From: PALSA-1180 sp964624625
GTDB lineage: Bacteria > Oederibacteriota > Muellerivitia > Muellerivitales > Muellerivitaceae
Length of the DNA: 64,000 bases
Reading direction: 5' to 3'
NCBI GenBank assembly: GCA_964624625.1
Contig: CAZUXW010000005.1
Location: 26,124-90,123, forward strand
Shown in pieces: positions 17,071 to 26,588 of this stretch. The translations under genes and the position numbers were made by a program. The notes under the pieces are model-generated. The model was not told where the DNA came from and made no database searches. It saw nothing but the letters and a program-made list of their open reading frames with translations. The stretch's first letter is position 1. Every line of letters begins with the position of its first letter.

Positions 17071-18021
17071 GTGGATATCAATAAACTTCAAAACTTTGGC
17101 GAGGCGGCGGCTGTTGGTTTAGCCCAAACCTTAACCGCTTTGATGGGCCGGGATGTGCTGGTTTCATTATCCCGGGTTTCCAACGAGGATACGAAATCGG
17201 TGGCTTCGGGCCTGGATTCCTCGTATCTTGTTGCGGCTTTGAAGGGGTCCGGCGGGGTGGATGGGACGGCGCTTTTGTTGACGAAGGAAAAAAACTCGTC
17301 GGTTTTGGCCGATTTGTTGATAGGCCAGGATGGGACGAGCGCTCCCGAAAAGATGACGGAACTTCATTTATCCGCTTTTGGCGAGGTGCTTCACCAAATG
17401 GCGGAGGTTTTTACGACGGAGGGAAAGAAAGTCGGTGGTTCGAAGGTTCTTTGGGAGGCGGGCGAGCCTTCCACCATGGAATCTTCCTCGTTGGACCGCC
17501 AGTTATCCCAGTTGGGCGTGACATTAACGGTTTTCAATTTCGCCTTTAATGTCCAAGATTTATTGACGGGTGAGTTTTTATTTTGTCTTCCCGAATCGGT
17601 TGCTTCTCGTTTTTCGACCGGGGCGGGAAAACCAGCTGCCCCTGTGGCTTCTGGAAATGTTCAATCCGGTGTTTCGACTGTAAACACCCAATCGCGAGCG
17701 GGAGGTGCTTCTGTGCAACAATTAGAAAATGAATTCTCGGGTTCGGCTCGACCGACTGGGGGAAACATCGGGCTTTTACTGGATGTTCCCTTGAAACTGA
17801 CCGTCGAACTTGGCCGGACGACGAAATTGGTGAAGGAAATTTTGGCCTTGGCGCCTGGTTCCGTGGTGGAGCTGGACAAGTTGGCGGGTGAGGCTGTTGA
17901 CATATTGGTCAACGAGAAGCTGATCGCCAAGGGAGAAGTGGTCGTGATCGACGAGAATTTCGGGGTCCGCATCACTGAGATCATCAATCCCGAAGAACGG
18001 TTGCACGCGGTTCAGGCTTAA
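17071..18021 (+). CDS. fliN: FliY-type switch protein: CheC-like domain plus FliN C-terminus
   Basis: 316 residues from GTG, far longer than a simple FliN (about 100-140). The N-terminal 165 residues resemble a CheC-like domain and the last 85 (from about 232, beginning NIGLLLDVPLKLTVELGRT) are the SpoA domain of FliN, with the typical LAPGSVVELDKLAGE and GEVVVIDENFGVRITEI. A low-complexity linker joins them. In CheC phosphatases each helix carries ExxN; the equivalent positions here read NFGE and EVLH, so phosphatase activity is doubtful. It completes the C-ring next to fliM. Confidence 0.9.
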   Translation: MDINKLQNFGEAAAVGLAQTLTALMGRDVLVSLSRVSNEDTKSVASGLDSSYLVAALKGSGGVDGTALLLTKEKNSSVLADLLIGQDGTSAPEKMTELHLSAFGEVLHQMAEVFTTEGKKVGGSKVLWEAGEPSTMESSSLDRQLSQLGVTLTVFNFAFNVQDLLTGEFLFCLPESVASRFSTGAGKPAAPVASGNVQSGVSTVNTQSRAGGASVQQLENEFSGSARPTGGNIGLLLDVPLKLTVELGRTTKLVKEILALAPGSVVELDKLAGEAVDILVNEKLIAKGEVVVIDENFGVRITEIINPEERLHAVQA

Positions 18022-18049
18022 TTAAGGCATTGAGGACTCGTAAAGTTCC

Positions 18050-18748
18050 ATGCCCATGACCTGTTCCAACCACGAGAACCCTTGGATACTAAATACCCTC
18101 ATCGGTTTAGTTCTAGGGGTTTGTCTATTTCTGCCGGTTAATCCTCCTGGCGCTTGGGCGATTGATTCCAACAGCGCCCTGTTTGAAAAAAACCAAAGCG
18201 CAGCCCCTGGGGAAAAGGAAAAAAACAGCCAGCCCTTGGCCCTTCCCGAGGAAACCCCCAATCCCTCCCCCGGAATATTCTCGACCCTGGCAAGGATTTT
18301 CCTCGCCCTTTTCCTCATTGTGGGCCTGATCATTTTAACGGTTTGGGGCGTGAAGTTTGTTTGGGAAAAACAAGGGTGGAATAACCTGAGCGAGACGGGG
18401 AAGCCCATCAAGGTTTTGACCTCGACCTACCTGGCTCCCCGAAAAGCGATTCATTTAATCGAGGTCGGCAAACGGCTTTTAGTGGTGGGAGTGGGTAAGG
18501 ATGAGATGAGTTGTTTCGATGTCATCGCGGACCCGGATGAAATTGAGTCCTTGCGCCAGGCCGCCCAGCAGGGATTCCCGAAAATATTCTCGAAAATCAT
18601 GAATAAGCATGAGGCGGTGCAGGATGAGGCCGAGGCCAAAAGAATCATCGCGGAAAGCAACGAGCTGGTGGGTGGTTACGTGGAAAAATTAAAAGGGATT
18701 ACCAAGAACAAGAAAAATCCGGTCCGCGGGAAGGGTGAACATTCATGA
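18050..18748 (+). CDS. fliO: FliO-like flagellar biosynthesis protein
   Basis: 232 residues. A signal-like N-terminal hydrophobic stretch (about residues 15-34) is followed by a Pro/Glu-rich spacer and one membrane helix near 84-103. A cytoplasmic part then contains the FliO pattern IKVLTSTYLAPRKAIHLIEVGKRLLVVGV. FliO helps assemble the FliP5 export pore. The gene immediately precedes fliP, with an ATGA overlap. Longer than enteric FliO, but similar in layout to FliO/FliZ of Firmicutes. Confidence 0.87.
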   Translation: MPMTCSNHENPWILNTLIGLVLGVCLFLPVNPPGAWAIDSNSALFEKNQSAAPGEKEKNSQPLALPEETPNPSPGIFSTLARIFLALFLIVGLIILTVWGVKFVWEKQGWNNLSETGKPIKVLTSTYLAPRKAIHLIEVGKRLLVVGVGKDEMSCFDVIADPDEIESLRQAAQQGFPKIFSKIMNKHEAVQDEAEAKRIIAESNELVGGYVEKLKGITKNKKNPVRGKGEHS

Positions 18749-19500
18749 GGCGAAACTTCTTTTGGCTGGCGGGGTTTTCCGCCCTTCTCTTGTGGGCGAC
18801 CGCCGGGGCTTCCGCCGCCGCGGATATTCCCTTTCCCTCCATAAAGTTGGGCGTGGACCAAGCCAAAACACCGCAAGACGTCGCCATGAGCATTCAAATT
18901 ATTTTGGTGCTGACGGTCTTGTCGCTCGCCCCGGCGATCCTGATCATGACCACCTCCTTTACCAGGATCGTTATTGTCCTGGCCTTTTTGCGCCAGGGGC
19001 TGGGAACCCAACAGGTGCCCCCAAACCAGGTCTTGATCAGCCTCGCGTTGTTTCTCACCTTTTTCGTGATGAAGCCGACGTTTGAAAAAATCGACCAGGA
19101 CGCCCTCACGCCTTACCTGGCCGGGAAGATGTCGACCGCGGAGGCTTTTAAAAAAGCCGAGGATCCGATGAGGCAGTTCATGTTTAAACAAACCAGGGAA
19201 AAGGACCTGGCGCTGTTCGTCGCCCTATCCAAATCCAGCCGCCCCCGCACCCCCGCGGACATCTCGACCTTTGTTTTAATCCCCGCCTTCGTGATCGGGG
19301 AGCTGAAAAAATCCTTTGAGATGGGGTTTATTATTTTCATTCCGTTCCTCATCATTGATATGGTGGTGGCTTCGGTTTTGATGTCCATGGGAATGCTCAT
19401 GCTTCCGCCCGTGCTTATCTCGCTGCCCTTTAAAATTTTGCTCTTCATCATGGTGGATGGCTGGAACCTGATTGTCCGGTCGATCGCCCTGAGTTTTTGA
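18745..19500 (+). CDS. fliP: Flagellar type III export gate protein FliP
   Basis: 251 residues. It has a cleavable N-terminal signal region and four membrane segments. Signature motifs are MTTSFTRIVIVLAFLRQGLG near residue 69 and FKILLFIMVDGWNLIVRS at the C-terminus. FliP forms the core of the FliPQR export channel in the MS ring. Its ATG overlaps the fliO stop, giving tight coupling. Confidence 0.97.
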   Translation: MRRNFFWLAGFSALLLWATAGASAAADIPFPSIKLGVDQAKTPQDVAMSIQIILVLTVLSLAPAILIMTTSFTRIVIVLAFLRQGLGTQQVPPNQVLISLALFLTFFVMKPTFEKIDQDALTPYLAGKMSTAEAFKKAEDPMRQFMFKQTREKDLALFVALSKSSRPRTPADISTFVLIPAFVIGELKKSFEMGFIIFIPFLIIDMVVASVLMSMGMLMLPPVLISLPFKILLFIMVDGWNLIVRSIALSF

Positions 19501-19523
19501 CTTTTTGAAATGAGGATTTAGAA

Positions 19524-19793
19524 ATGACGGTAGAATTTATCGCTGACTTGGCGAATCGGGCCCTTTGGATCACCCTTCTTATTTCCGCCCCGATCCTGGG
19601 ATTGGGACTGGCGGTGGGTGTGGCGGTTTCCATTTTCCAGGCCGTCACGCAGATACAGGAAATGACCTTAACCTTTATCCCGAAAATCATCGCCATTTTT
19701 TTCGCCATTCTTGTGTTCGGGAAATGGATGATGCTGGTTTTATTGAACTTCACTTCCAACCTTTGGATTAACCTTCCGAATTACTCGAAGTGA
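19524..19793 (+). CDS. fliQ: Flagellar export gate protein FliQ
   Basis: 89 residues with two membrane hairpins, the invariant FliQ architecture. Seen are ALWITLLISAPILGLGLAVGVAVSIFQAVTQIQEMTLTFIPKI and the C-terminal hydrophobic helix. Together with FliP and FliR it builds the helical export gate. It sits 23 nt after fliP and 7 nt before fliR. Confidence 0.96.
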   Translation: MTVEFIADLANRALWITLLISAPILGLGLAVGVAVSIFQAVTQIQEMTLTFIPKIIAIFFAILVFGKWMMLVLLNFTSNLWINLPNYSK

Positions 19794-19800
19794 GGGCGCT

Positions 19801-20586
19801 TTGCCAACCAATCCCTTTCAATTCGATCCCAAAGATGTGGTGGCCTTTGTCCTGGTTCTGATGAGGATGGCCGGTGTTTTTTTAACGGCGCCTGTCTTTG
19901 CCAGCCGGAATATCCCCGTCATGGTCAAGGCCTCCTGGATACTCCTGATTTCGTTCCTGATATTTCCTGTGGTGGATTTCAAGGCTGATTTGCTCCCTGG
20001 CTCCGGATTACCCCTGGCCTTGGGCGTGGTCCGGGAATTGCTGATCGGTTTTTGCGTTGGTTTAGGCGCCACCTTGGTTTTTACAGGCATCCAATTGGCG
20101 GGCCAGATCGTGGATATTCAAATGGGGCTGGGGATGGTGAATATCATCGATCCCATCACGAGCACCCAAATATCCGTCATGGGACAGTATTATTATTTGA
20201 TCGCGACGCTGGTATTCCTGTCGGTGGACGGCCATCACCTTCTGTTGCGGGCCTTGGCGGACAGCTTTACCCTGGTTCCGCTGGGCCAGGCTCATTTCAC
20301 CGCGGCCCTGGGGACGAAAATGATGGCGATGTTCTCCCAAATATTTTTCATCGCCTTTCGGGTCGGGGCGCCGGTCATCGGGGCGCTGTTTATCACCAAC
20401 ATGGCCTTGGGCGTGGTGGCCCGCACCGTTCCCCAAATGAACGTGTTTATCGTGGGAATGCCGTTGAATTTGGCGGTCGGATTCATGATTACCGCCCTCT
20501 CGATGAGCTTTTTTGTCTTCGTCCTACAGGGTTTGTTCAAGGGAATGGTCCGGGATTTGGCGGTTTTGATTCAAGCCTTGCGGTAG
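19801..20586 (+). CDS. fliR: Flagellar export gate protein FliR
   Basis: 261 residues from TTG. It is a polytopic membrane protein with about five or six helices; the middle carries FTGIQLAGQIVDIQMGLGMVNIIDP and the C-terminal half TVPQMNVFIVGMPLNLAVGFMI, both family signatures. One FliR caps the FliP5Q4R1 gate. The gene is in the canonical fliPQR-flhBA order. Confidence 0.96.
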   Translation: MPTNPFQFDPKDVVAFVLVLMRMAGVFLTAPVFASRNIPVMVKASWILLISFLIFPVVDFKADLLPGSGLPLALGVVRELLIGFCVGLGATLVFTGIQLAGQIVDIQMGLGMVNIIDPITSTQISVMGQYYYLIATLVFLSVDGHHLLLRALADSFTLVPLGQAHFTAALGTKMMAMFSQIFFIAFRVGAPVIGALFITNMALGVVARTVPQMNVFIVGMPLNLAVGFMITALSMSFFVFVLQGLFKGMVRDLAVLIQALR

Positions 20587-20657
20587 GGCCGTCGCCAAAA
20601 ACCGGTTGGAATGGCCTTTGGCGGTGGACCCTAAATAATTGATTACGAGGATGAACG

Positions 20658-21728
20658 ATGGCGGATCCGGGACGCACCGAAAAAGCGACGCCGAAAAGGC
20701 GGGAAGAGGCTCGCGAAAGGGGACAGGTTCCCCGTTCCGTCGAGGTTAATTCGGCGCTGATTTTGCTGACAGCGCTTTTGACTTTTCGATACGCGGGCCC
20801 CTATATGGTCGACTCCATGAATCAGGTGGCGGTTTTTTCCTACCAAAACATGAATATGACATTGGGGATGGAGAGCGTCTACACCCTGGGTTTGTTTTAC
20901 ATGTGGCAAATTTTTAAGATTATCGCCCCTGTTTTGGGCATGGTTTTGCTGGTGGGGTTGATCGCGAATTATTTTCAAGTGGGCGTTTTATTCAGCTTGA
21001 AGCCGCTCGTTCCGAAGTTCAGCAACGTCAACCCCATGTCCGGGTTCCAAAAACTATTTTCGCGCCGGTCCGCGATTGAGTTTGTCAAATCCCTGTTGAA
21101 ACTTTCCCTGATCAGTTGGATCGTTTACAAGGGAGTCAAGACGGCCCTTCCTGAACTGGTCCCGACCATGGATATGCCCGGCACGGAAGCTTTGAGGTTT
21201 GTGGGGATGTTGACCATGAAAATTTTGAACACGGCTATTTTGGCCCTCGCCGCTTTGGCTGTGTTTGATTATTTCTATCAACGGTGGGAGTACGAGGACG
21301 GCCTTAAAATGACGAAACAGGAAGTTCGGGATGAATACCGTCAATCCGAGGGCGACCCGATGATCAAGGCCCGGATCCGGCAGATTCAAAGGGAGATGGC
21401 GCGCCGCCGAATGTTCGAATCGATCCCCAAGGCGGATGTGGTGATAACCAATCCCACCCACGTGGCAGTGGCCCTGGAATATAAAGAGGGCATGTCGGCT
21501 CCCGTTGTTTTGGCCAAGGGCGAGAGGGTCGTCGCGGAAAAAATCAAGGAAATGGCGAAAAAAAACTTTATTCCGATCGTGGAAAATCCCCCTCTGGCGA
21601 GGGCGCTTTTAAAACAATGCCCGGTGGGAGCGCCTATTTCCCCCGATCTATTCGAGGCCGTGGCTGAAATTTTGGCCTTCGTCTACCGTGTGAATAAACA
21701 AAAGGGCGCTTCGAAAGCCGCTGGATAA
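20658..21728 (+). CDS. flhB: Flagellar export switch protein FlhB
   Basis: 356 residues, full length. The N-terminus DPGRTEKATPKRREEARERG is typical; four membrane helices lie in residues 30-215. The cytoplasmic domain contains the self-cleavage motif NPTH at residues 265-268, followed by VAVALEYKEGMSAPVVLAKG. Autocleavage between Asn and Pro switches export from rod/hook to filament substrates with the help of FliK. A second, truncated FlhB-like gene lies at 30683-30985. Confidence 0.97.
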   Translation: MADPGRTEKATPKRREEARERGQVPRSVEVNSALILLTALLTFRYAGPYMVDSMNQVAVFSYQNMNMTLGMESVYTLGLFYMWQIFKIIAPVLGMVLLVGLIANYFQVGVLFSLKPLVPKFSNVNPMSGFQKLFSRRSAIEFVKSLLKLSLISWIVYKGVKTALPELVPTMDMPGTEALRFVGMLTMKILNTAILALAALAVFDYFYQRWEYEDGLKMTKQEVRDEYRQSEGDPMIKARIRQIQREMARRRMFESIPKADVVITNPTHVAVALEYKEGMSAPVVLAKGERVVAEKIKEMAKKNFIPIVENPPLARALLKQCPVGAPISPDLFEAVAEILAFVYRVNKQKGASKAAG

Positions 21729-21857
21729 TCCCGGTGTTTTTCCCGCGATTGGAGCTGATTGTTTTAAGTTAAGGGCCGCAGGGAAACGTGAAAATAAAGG
21801 AATTTAAGCTTTTTGTGGGGCCTCATTTAGTGTTGGGGTAGTAACGAATCCTCCTGC

Positions 21858-21863
21858 TACAAT
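21858..21863 (+). promoter_or_regulatory. Possible -10 box before flhA
   Basis: TACAAT at 21858-21863 with TTGGGG at 21833-21838 resembles a promoter, but the 19-nt spacing is long. The 172-nt gap between flhB and flhA is larger than most in the cluster. If real, the transcript would start near 21870, which would exclude the upstream ATG at 21862 as the flhA start. Confidence 0.25.
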
Positions 21864-21900
21864 GTCGGTTTCTGACATGCTGGAACGAAAGGCTTTTCTA

Positions 21901-23985
21901 ATGGCTGAAGCGACGACCATTAACACCATCCAAAAAAACAGCGATCTCTTCTTCGCCTTTGCCGTGGTGATGGCGATCATTATGGTGGTGATTCCACTTC
22001 CTCCTTTCCTATTGGACATCCTCATTTCCCTGAATATCACCATGGCGTTGGTCGTGGTCCTGATCACCATGTATACCTTGGAGCCCCTGCACTTTTCCAT
22101 TTTTCCGACTTTGCTCCTGATCACGACTTTGTTCCGTCTTGCCCTGAGTATTTCCGCCACCCGGTTAATCCTTCTGCATGGCACCGACGGGTCCCAAGCC
22201 GCCGGCAAGGTTATCGAATCCATTGGAACGGTCGTGGTGGGCGGAAGCTATTGGGTTGGGTTTGTGGTATTTCTTATTTTGATCATCATCCAATTCGTGG
22301 TGATTACCAGCGGCGCCCAGCGCGTGGCGGAAGTGGCGGCCCGGTTCACCTTGGACGCCATGCCGGGAAAACAAATGGCCATCGACGCGGACCTCAATTC
22401 GGGCCTGGTGACCGATGACCAAGCCCGCCAGAGGCGCAAGGACGTGGAGCGGGAGGCTGATTTTTACGGGGCCATGGATGGAGCCAGCAAATTTGTCCGT
22501 GGGGACGCCATCGCGGCCATCGTGATTATCGTCATCAACGTGTTGGGCGGGTTCGGGGTCGGTTTTTGGAGCCAAAGCATGACTTGGGAGGAGGTGCTGC
22601 AGCGCTACACGCTTCTTTCCATCGGGGACGGGTTGGCAACGCAGATTCCGGCGTTACTGCTTTCCATGGCGACCGGTATCGTGGTGACCCGGGCGGCATC
22701 GGACAGCAATTTGGGGACGGACTTAGTGCGGCAAATCACGGCCCATCCAAAGGCCCTTTGGATCGCCGCCGGCGTGCTTTTCGTGTTGGGCCTCGTTCCT
22801 GGTATGCCCTGGGCCTTCCTCTTTATCTCCATTTTGACCGGGGTCCTGGCTTATTTTATCGACACGACGGTCCGCCGCGAGACGGAGGACGCCGTTGAAA
22901 AGGCCAAGGGTCAAGCGGCCCCGGACAAGAAAAAAGAGCCCGAGAACGTCTCGTCCCTTCTCCAGGTGGACCATTTGGAGGTTGAGATCGGCTACAGCCT
23001 CATTCCCTTGGTGGACGAAGCCCAGGGCGGGGACCTGTTGGAGCGGATCACAGGGATCCGGCGGCAAATGGCCACCGATTTGGGCCTGGTCGTACCGCCC
23101 ATCCGCATTCGGGACAATATGCAGCTTCAACCCTCGGAATATTTGATCAAGATCAAGGGCGTGGAGGTATCGCGCTGGAAAATCATGCCGGGCCACCTAT
23201 TGGCGATGGCCACGGGGACCGACATGGTCAAAATTCAGGGCATCGAGACCAAGGAACCAACCTTTAATTTGACGGCCTATTGGATAACCGATGAGGAAAA
23301 ATCCATGGCGGAACAAGCGGGATATTCGGTCGTGGACGCCTCGACCGTCATCGCGACCCACTTAACGGAGGTCATCCGCAATCACGCCCACGAGTTCTTG
23401 ACCCGGCAAAGCGTTTCGAAGCTATTGGATGGGGTCAAAAAAGAATCGCCGGCGGTGGTGGAGGAGCTCGTTCCGGGGCACCTGCCCATCGGGGATTTGC
23501 AGAAAATCCTGCAAAACCTTTTGAAAGAGCATATTCCCATCCGTGACCTGGAAAGCATTCTGGAGTCGGTCGCGGATCACGTTCGCGAAACGAAGGACGT
23601 TCAATTGCTGACCGAGTACGCCAGAAAATCCCTTTCGCGTTCCATCACCAAACTCCACCAGGCGGCCGACGGGAAAGTCTACGCCCTCACACTCGACCCG
23701 AGGTTTGAAAAAACCATCCTGGATTCGGTGCAGGCGGCGGAAAGCGGGTCCGCCACCGCCTTGGATCCAAGGGTTTTACAGCAAATGTTCAGGAGCCTTT
23801 CGGCTGGGATCGAAAAAATGGCCGCGGCCAACCGGCAGCCTTTGGTTTTGTGCTCGCCCGGGGTTCGTCCCTATTTCAAGAAATTGATTGAGCGGTTCAT
23901 TCCACATTTAACCGTTCTTTCCTTCAGCGAACTTCTGCCGCGGACCGAAATCCAATCCATCGGCGTGATCGAGGCGGGTGAATGA
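21901..23985 (+). CDS. flhA: Flagellar export apparatus protein FlhA
   Basis: 694 residues from the ATG at 21901, which has GAAAGG 7 nt upstream; the earlier in-frame ATG at 21862 would add 13 residues but has no ribosome binding site. Eight membrane helices occupy roughly the first 320 residues, with the signature PGKQMAIDADLNSGL in the cytoplasmic loop. The large C-terminal domain forms the nonameric ring that docks chaperone-substrate complexes and FliJ. flhF overlaps its stop (ATGA). Confidence 0.96.
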   Translation: MAEATTINTIQKNSDLFFAFAVVMAIIMVVIPLPPFLLDILISLNITMALVVVLITMYTLEPLHFSIFPTLLLITTLFRLALSISATRLILLHGTDGSQAAGKVIESIGTVVVGGSYWVGFVVFLILIIIQFVVITSGAQRVAEVAARFTLDAMPGKQMAIDADLNSGLVTDDQARQRRKDVEREADFYGAMDGASKFVRGDAIAAIVIIVINVLGGFGVGFWSQSMTWEEVLQRYTLLSIGDGLATQIPALLLSMATGIVVTRAASDSNLGTDLVRQITAHPKALWIAAGVLFVLGLVPGMPWAFLFISILTGVLAYFIDTTVRRETEDAVEKAKGQAAPDKKKEPENVSSLLQVDHLEVEIGYSLIPLVDEAQGGDLLERITGIRRQMATDLGLVVPPIRIRDNMQLQPSEYLIKIKGVEVSRWKIMPGHLLAMATGTDMVKIQGIETKEPTFNLTAYWITDEEKSMAEQAGYSVVDASTVIATHLTEVIRNHAHEFLTRQSVSKLLDGVKKESPAVVEELVPGHLPIGDLQKILQNLLKEHIPIRDLESILESVADHVRETKDVQLLTEYARKSLSRSITKLHQAADGKVYALTLDPRFEKTILDSVQAAESGSATALDPRVLQQMFRSLSAGIEKMAAANRQPLVLCSPGVRPYFKKLIERFIPHLTVLSFSELLPRTEIQSIGVIEAGE

Positions 23986-25190
23986 GAATCAAGCGATATG
24001 AAGCTCCCACGATCCAAGAGGCCCTCATGAAAGTGAAGAAGGATTTGGGGCCGGAAGCGGTTATCCTCTACACGAAGACCTTCCGTAAGGGAGGTATGCT
24101 GGGAATGTTTGGGAAGCTGATGGCTGAAATCACCGCCGGGGTTGATTTGAACCTGATGGATGATATGGCCAAGCGAAGGGGACCGGCCCCGGCCGTCCCG
24201 CCGATCCTGGACCGCGGGGAGGCCCTCCTCAAAAAGAATCCCGCCGCGCCGCAGCCTGCCGCGGGCCCCTTGACCCCCATGGGATCGCTTGATCCGGCCC
24301 GGGCGAAGGTGAAAGCCCTTCAGCGGGAATTGAACGAAATGAAGACCTCCAGCGTCGCCAACGTTTTGAGGGATTTGAATCAAGTCGACACCGCGGCCCT
24401 CTTGTCGGAGGGCTTCTCCAAAATCAGGAAGAAGCTGGTGCGCCAAGAAGTCGAGGACTTTTTAATCCAAAAAATGATCAAGGGGATGATTTCCGAAAAG
24501 ATTGACCCCGAAAAAAACGAGGAAGTATTCCAGTGGATCGACCGATATGTGAGGGGCGTGGTTAAAATCGCGCCGGCCGCCTCCCCGACGAACTTCCAGA
24601 AGGTCATCGCGTTTGTGGGACCCACGGGCGTTGGAAAGACAACCACCTTGGCCAAGCTCGCGGCCCGATTCAGCCTCATCGAGCGGAAAAAAGTGGCGAT
24701 GATCACGGCGGATACCTATCGAATCGCCGCGACCGAACAGCTGAAAACCTACGGAAAAATCATGGGCATTCCCGTTGATGTGGCCGACTCGTCGGAGGAA
24801 ATCGTGAATATCCTGGCCAAATACAAAAACATGGATTTGGTTTTGGTGGATACGGCCGGGAGAAGCCCCTCCAGCGACGAGCAACTGGAAGAGCTGAAAG
24901 AATTCATCGCCAGGAGCCAGGCGGACGAGATTCACCTGGTTTTATCCGCGACGACGAAATATTTCGACATGCTTCGAATCATCGAGCGGTTCGGCGTGGC
25001 GGTGCCGATCAACCGCATGATCTTCACTAAATTGGATGAGACCAGGTTTTACGGGGCGTTTTTAAACCTGATGAATAATTTCCAGATCCCGTTGTCGTTT
25101 TACGCGACGGGGCAAAATGTCCCGGACGATTTGGAAGTTCCGGAGACGAATTCACTTTCCGAGAGAATCACCAAGGCGCTACTGGCTTAA
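23982..25190 (+). CDS. flhF: Flagellar SRP-type GTPase FlhF
   Basis: 402 residues. The N-terminal basic domain starts MRIKRYEAPTIQEALMKVKKDLG. The NG GTPase domain has P-loop GPTGVGKTTT near residues 213-222, then TADTYRIAATEQLKTYG and DTAGRSP. FlhF sets flagellar number and position at the membrane together with FlhG. Its ATG overlaps the flhA stop, and flhG follows 9 nt later, the standard polar-flagellum arrangement. Confidence 0.96.
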   Translation: MRIKRYEAPTIQEALMKVKKDLGPEAVILYTKTFRKGGMLGMFGKLMAEITAGVDLNLMDDMAKRRGPAPAVPPILDRGEALLKKNPAAPQPAAGPLTPMGSLDPARAKVKALQRELNEMKTSSVANVLRDLNQVDTAALLSEGFSKIRKKLVRQEVEDFLIQKMIKGMISEKIDPEKNEEVFQWIDRYVRGVVKIAPAASPTNFQKVIAFVGPTGVGKTTTLAKLAARFSLIERKKVAMITADTYRIAATEQLKTYGKIMGIPVDVADSSEEIVNILAKYKNMDLVLVDTAGRSPSSDEQLEELKEFIARSQADEIHLVLSATTKYFDMLRIIERFGVAVPINRMIFTKLDETRFYGAFLNLMNNFQIPLSFYATGQNVPDDLEVPETNSLSERITKALLA

Positions 25191-25199
25191 GGGGGATTT

Positions 25200-26105
25200 G
25201 TGCAGGATCAAGCTGAACGGCTTCGGCAATTGGTGGGGCGGCTGAATAATCCCCTGGGATTGGAAACGCCCAAACCGGCGTCTTCCCAATGCCGCGTGAT
25301 GACGGTTACCAGCGGCAAGGGAGGGGTGGGGAAAACCAATCTTTCCGTTAATTTCGCCTTGGCCATGGCGGCCAGGGGCAAAAATGTCCTTTTGTTTGAC
25401 GCGGATATGGGTTTGGCCAACGTGGATGTGATGCTGGGAATGATTCCCCAATACACGCTTTTAAACGTGCTGAACGGCCAAAAAAGCCTATCGGAGATTG
25501 TCTTGGAGGGCCCGGGGGGCATCCGGTTGGTGGCCTCGGGATCGGGCGGGGTCCAGGAACTGGCGGATTTAAACGAGGGGCAAAGGGCAAAGTTCTTGGA
25601 AGCCCTCTTAGAACTTCAAAACCAATCGGATGTCATTCTCATCGATACGGGGGCGGGTCTTCACCGGAACGTTTTGGCCTTCGTAATCGCCGCGGAAGAG
25701 GTCGTGATTGTGACCACTCCGGAGCCGACGGCTTTGATGGACGCCTATGGTATGATCAAAATACTTTTTCGTGAAAAGCATAATCCCGTTATCAACATTG
25801 TGGTGAACATGGCGGCCAATCAAACCGAGGCGGATGAGGCGGGGAAGAAGCTGGTGATCCTTTCCAAAAGGTTCTTGGGACTGGAGATCGAGTATCTGGG
25901 CTTTGTACCGAGGGATCCTGCCATGATTAAGGCCGTCCGCGAGCAAAAACCGGTTTTTCTTTCCGCGCCTCTTTGTCCGGCGGCGGTCAGCATGAACCGT
26001 TTGGCGGATATGCTGATGACGGGAAAGGACCAAAGGTCCGAGGGGAATTTAATCAATTTTTTCAAAAAAGTGACGCAGATTTTCGGAAGCAAGCAGCGGG
26101 GTTGA
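25200..26105 (+). CDS. flhG: MinD-like ATPase FlhG (FleN/YlxH)
   Basis: 301 residues from GTG with GGGGGA upstream. The deviant Walker A GKGGVGKT lies near residues 39-46, with a DADMGLANVDVMLG switch. The N-terminus reads DQAERLRQL, the DQAxxLR element known to stimulate FlhF GTPase activity. A C-terminal amphipathic helix (INFFKKVTQIFGSK) would bind membrane. It controls flagellar number. The pairing with flhF suggests polar or otherwise number-controlled flagella. Confidence 0.95.
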   Translation: MQDQAERLRQLVGRLNNPLGLETPKPASSQCRVMTVTSGKGGVGKTNLSVNFALAMAARGKNVLLFDADMGLANVDVMLGMIPQYTLLNVLNGQKSLSEIVLEGPGGIRLVASGSGGVQELADLNEGQRAKFLEALLELQNQSDVILIDTGAGLHRNVLAFVIAAEEVVIVTTPEPTALMDAYGMIKILFREKHNPVINIVVNMAANQTEADEAGKKLVILSKRFLGLEIEYLGFVPRDPAMIKAVREQKPVFLSAPLCPAAVSMNRLADMLMTGKDQRSEGNLINFFKKVTQIFGSKQRG

Positions 26106-26172
26106 GCCTGGCAGGGATGGAGAATGAGGGCGGCGGCTTCTTGAGCCGGGATTAAAAATTCGGGGGAACCAG

Positions 26173-26583
26173 ATGGCTAAAAAAGAAAAAGACCGGTTGT
26201 ACTATGAGATCACGAAGGAAAAGCCCTATGGCAACTTCCAAATGCTGATGGTGGGAGGGTCCGCGGGATCGGTTTTGGGCTTCCTGATCATTTCCCTGGT
26301 GGGAGCTTACGAGGGAATGGAGATGGATAGCCTGGTTCTCGCTTTTTTGGTCGCGAGTTTTCTCGGGTTTTTCTTCGGCCTGCTCATCATGTGGATCGTG
26401 ATTACTTATCTCGAAAAAATGATACCTGGATCCGCCCTCATGGGGGGACTGCCCCAATCGGCCGGGCCGGCCGTCACCGAGCCGGTGATGGAAGCCGAAA
26501 CGGTTCCGGCGGCGGAAACCGAGGAAGCCAAGGGGAAATCCGTTGATTTTGTTTTTCCGGAACTTTCTCCCGATAACCAGTAG
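26173..26583 (+). CDS. Uncharacterised membrane protein in the flagellar operon
   Basis: 136 residues. Two membrane helices are predicted near residues 27-46 and 54-80, with a charged N-terminus (MAKKEKDRLYYEITKEKPYG) and an acidic Ala/Pro/Glu-rich C-terminal tail. I do not recognise the family. It lies between flhG and fliA with 5 nt to fliA, so it is co-expressed with late export regulators. A role in FlhF-FlhG placement or in membrane anchoring is only a guess. Confidence 0.8.
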   Translation: MAKKEKDRLYYEITKEKPYGNFQMLMVGGSAGSVLGFLIISLVGAYEGMEMDSLVLAFLVASFLGFFFGLLIMWIVITYLEKMIPGSALMGGLPQSAGPAVTEPVMEAETVPAAETEEAKGKSVDFVFPELSPDNQ

Positions 26584-26588
26584 AAAGT

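Noticed and set aside
21768..21790. TTTTAAGTTAAGGGCCGC as a fourth sigma-28 promoter before flhA
   Set aside because: The spacing between AAGTT and GCCG is only a few nt, unlike the three conserved copies.
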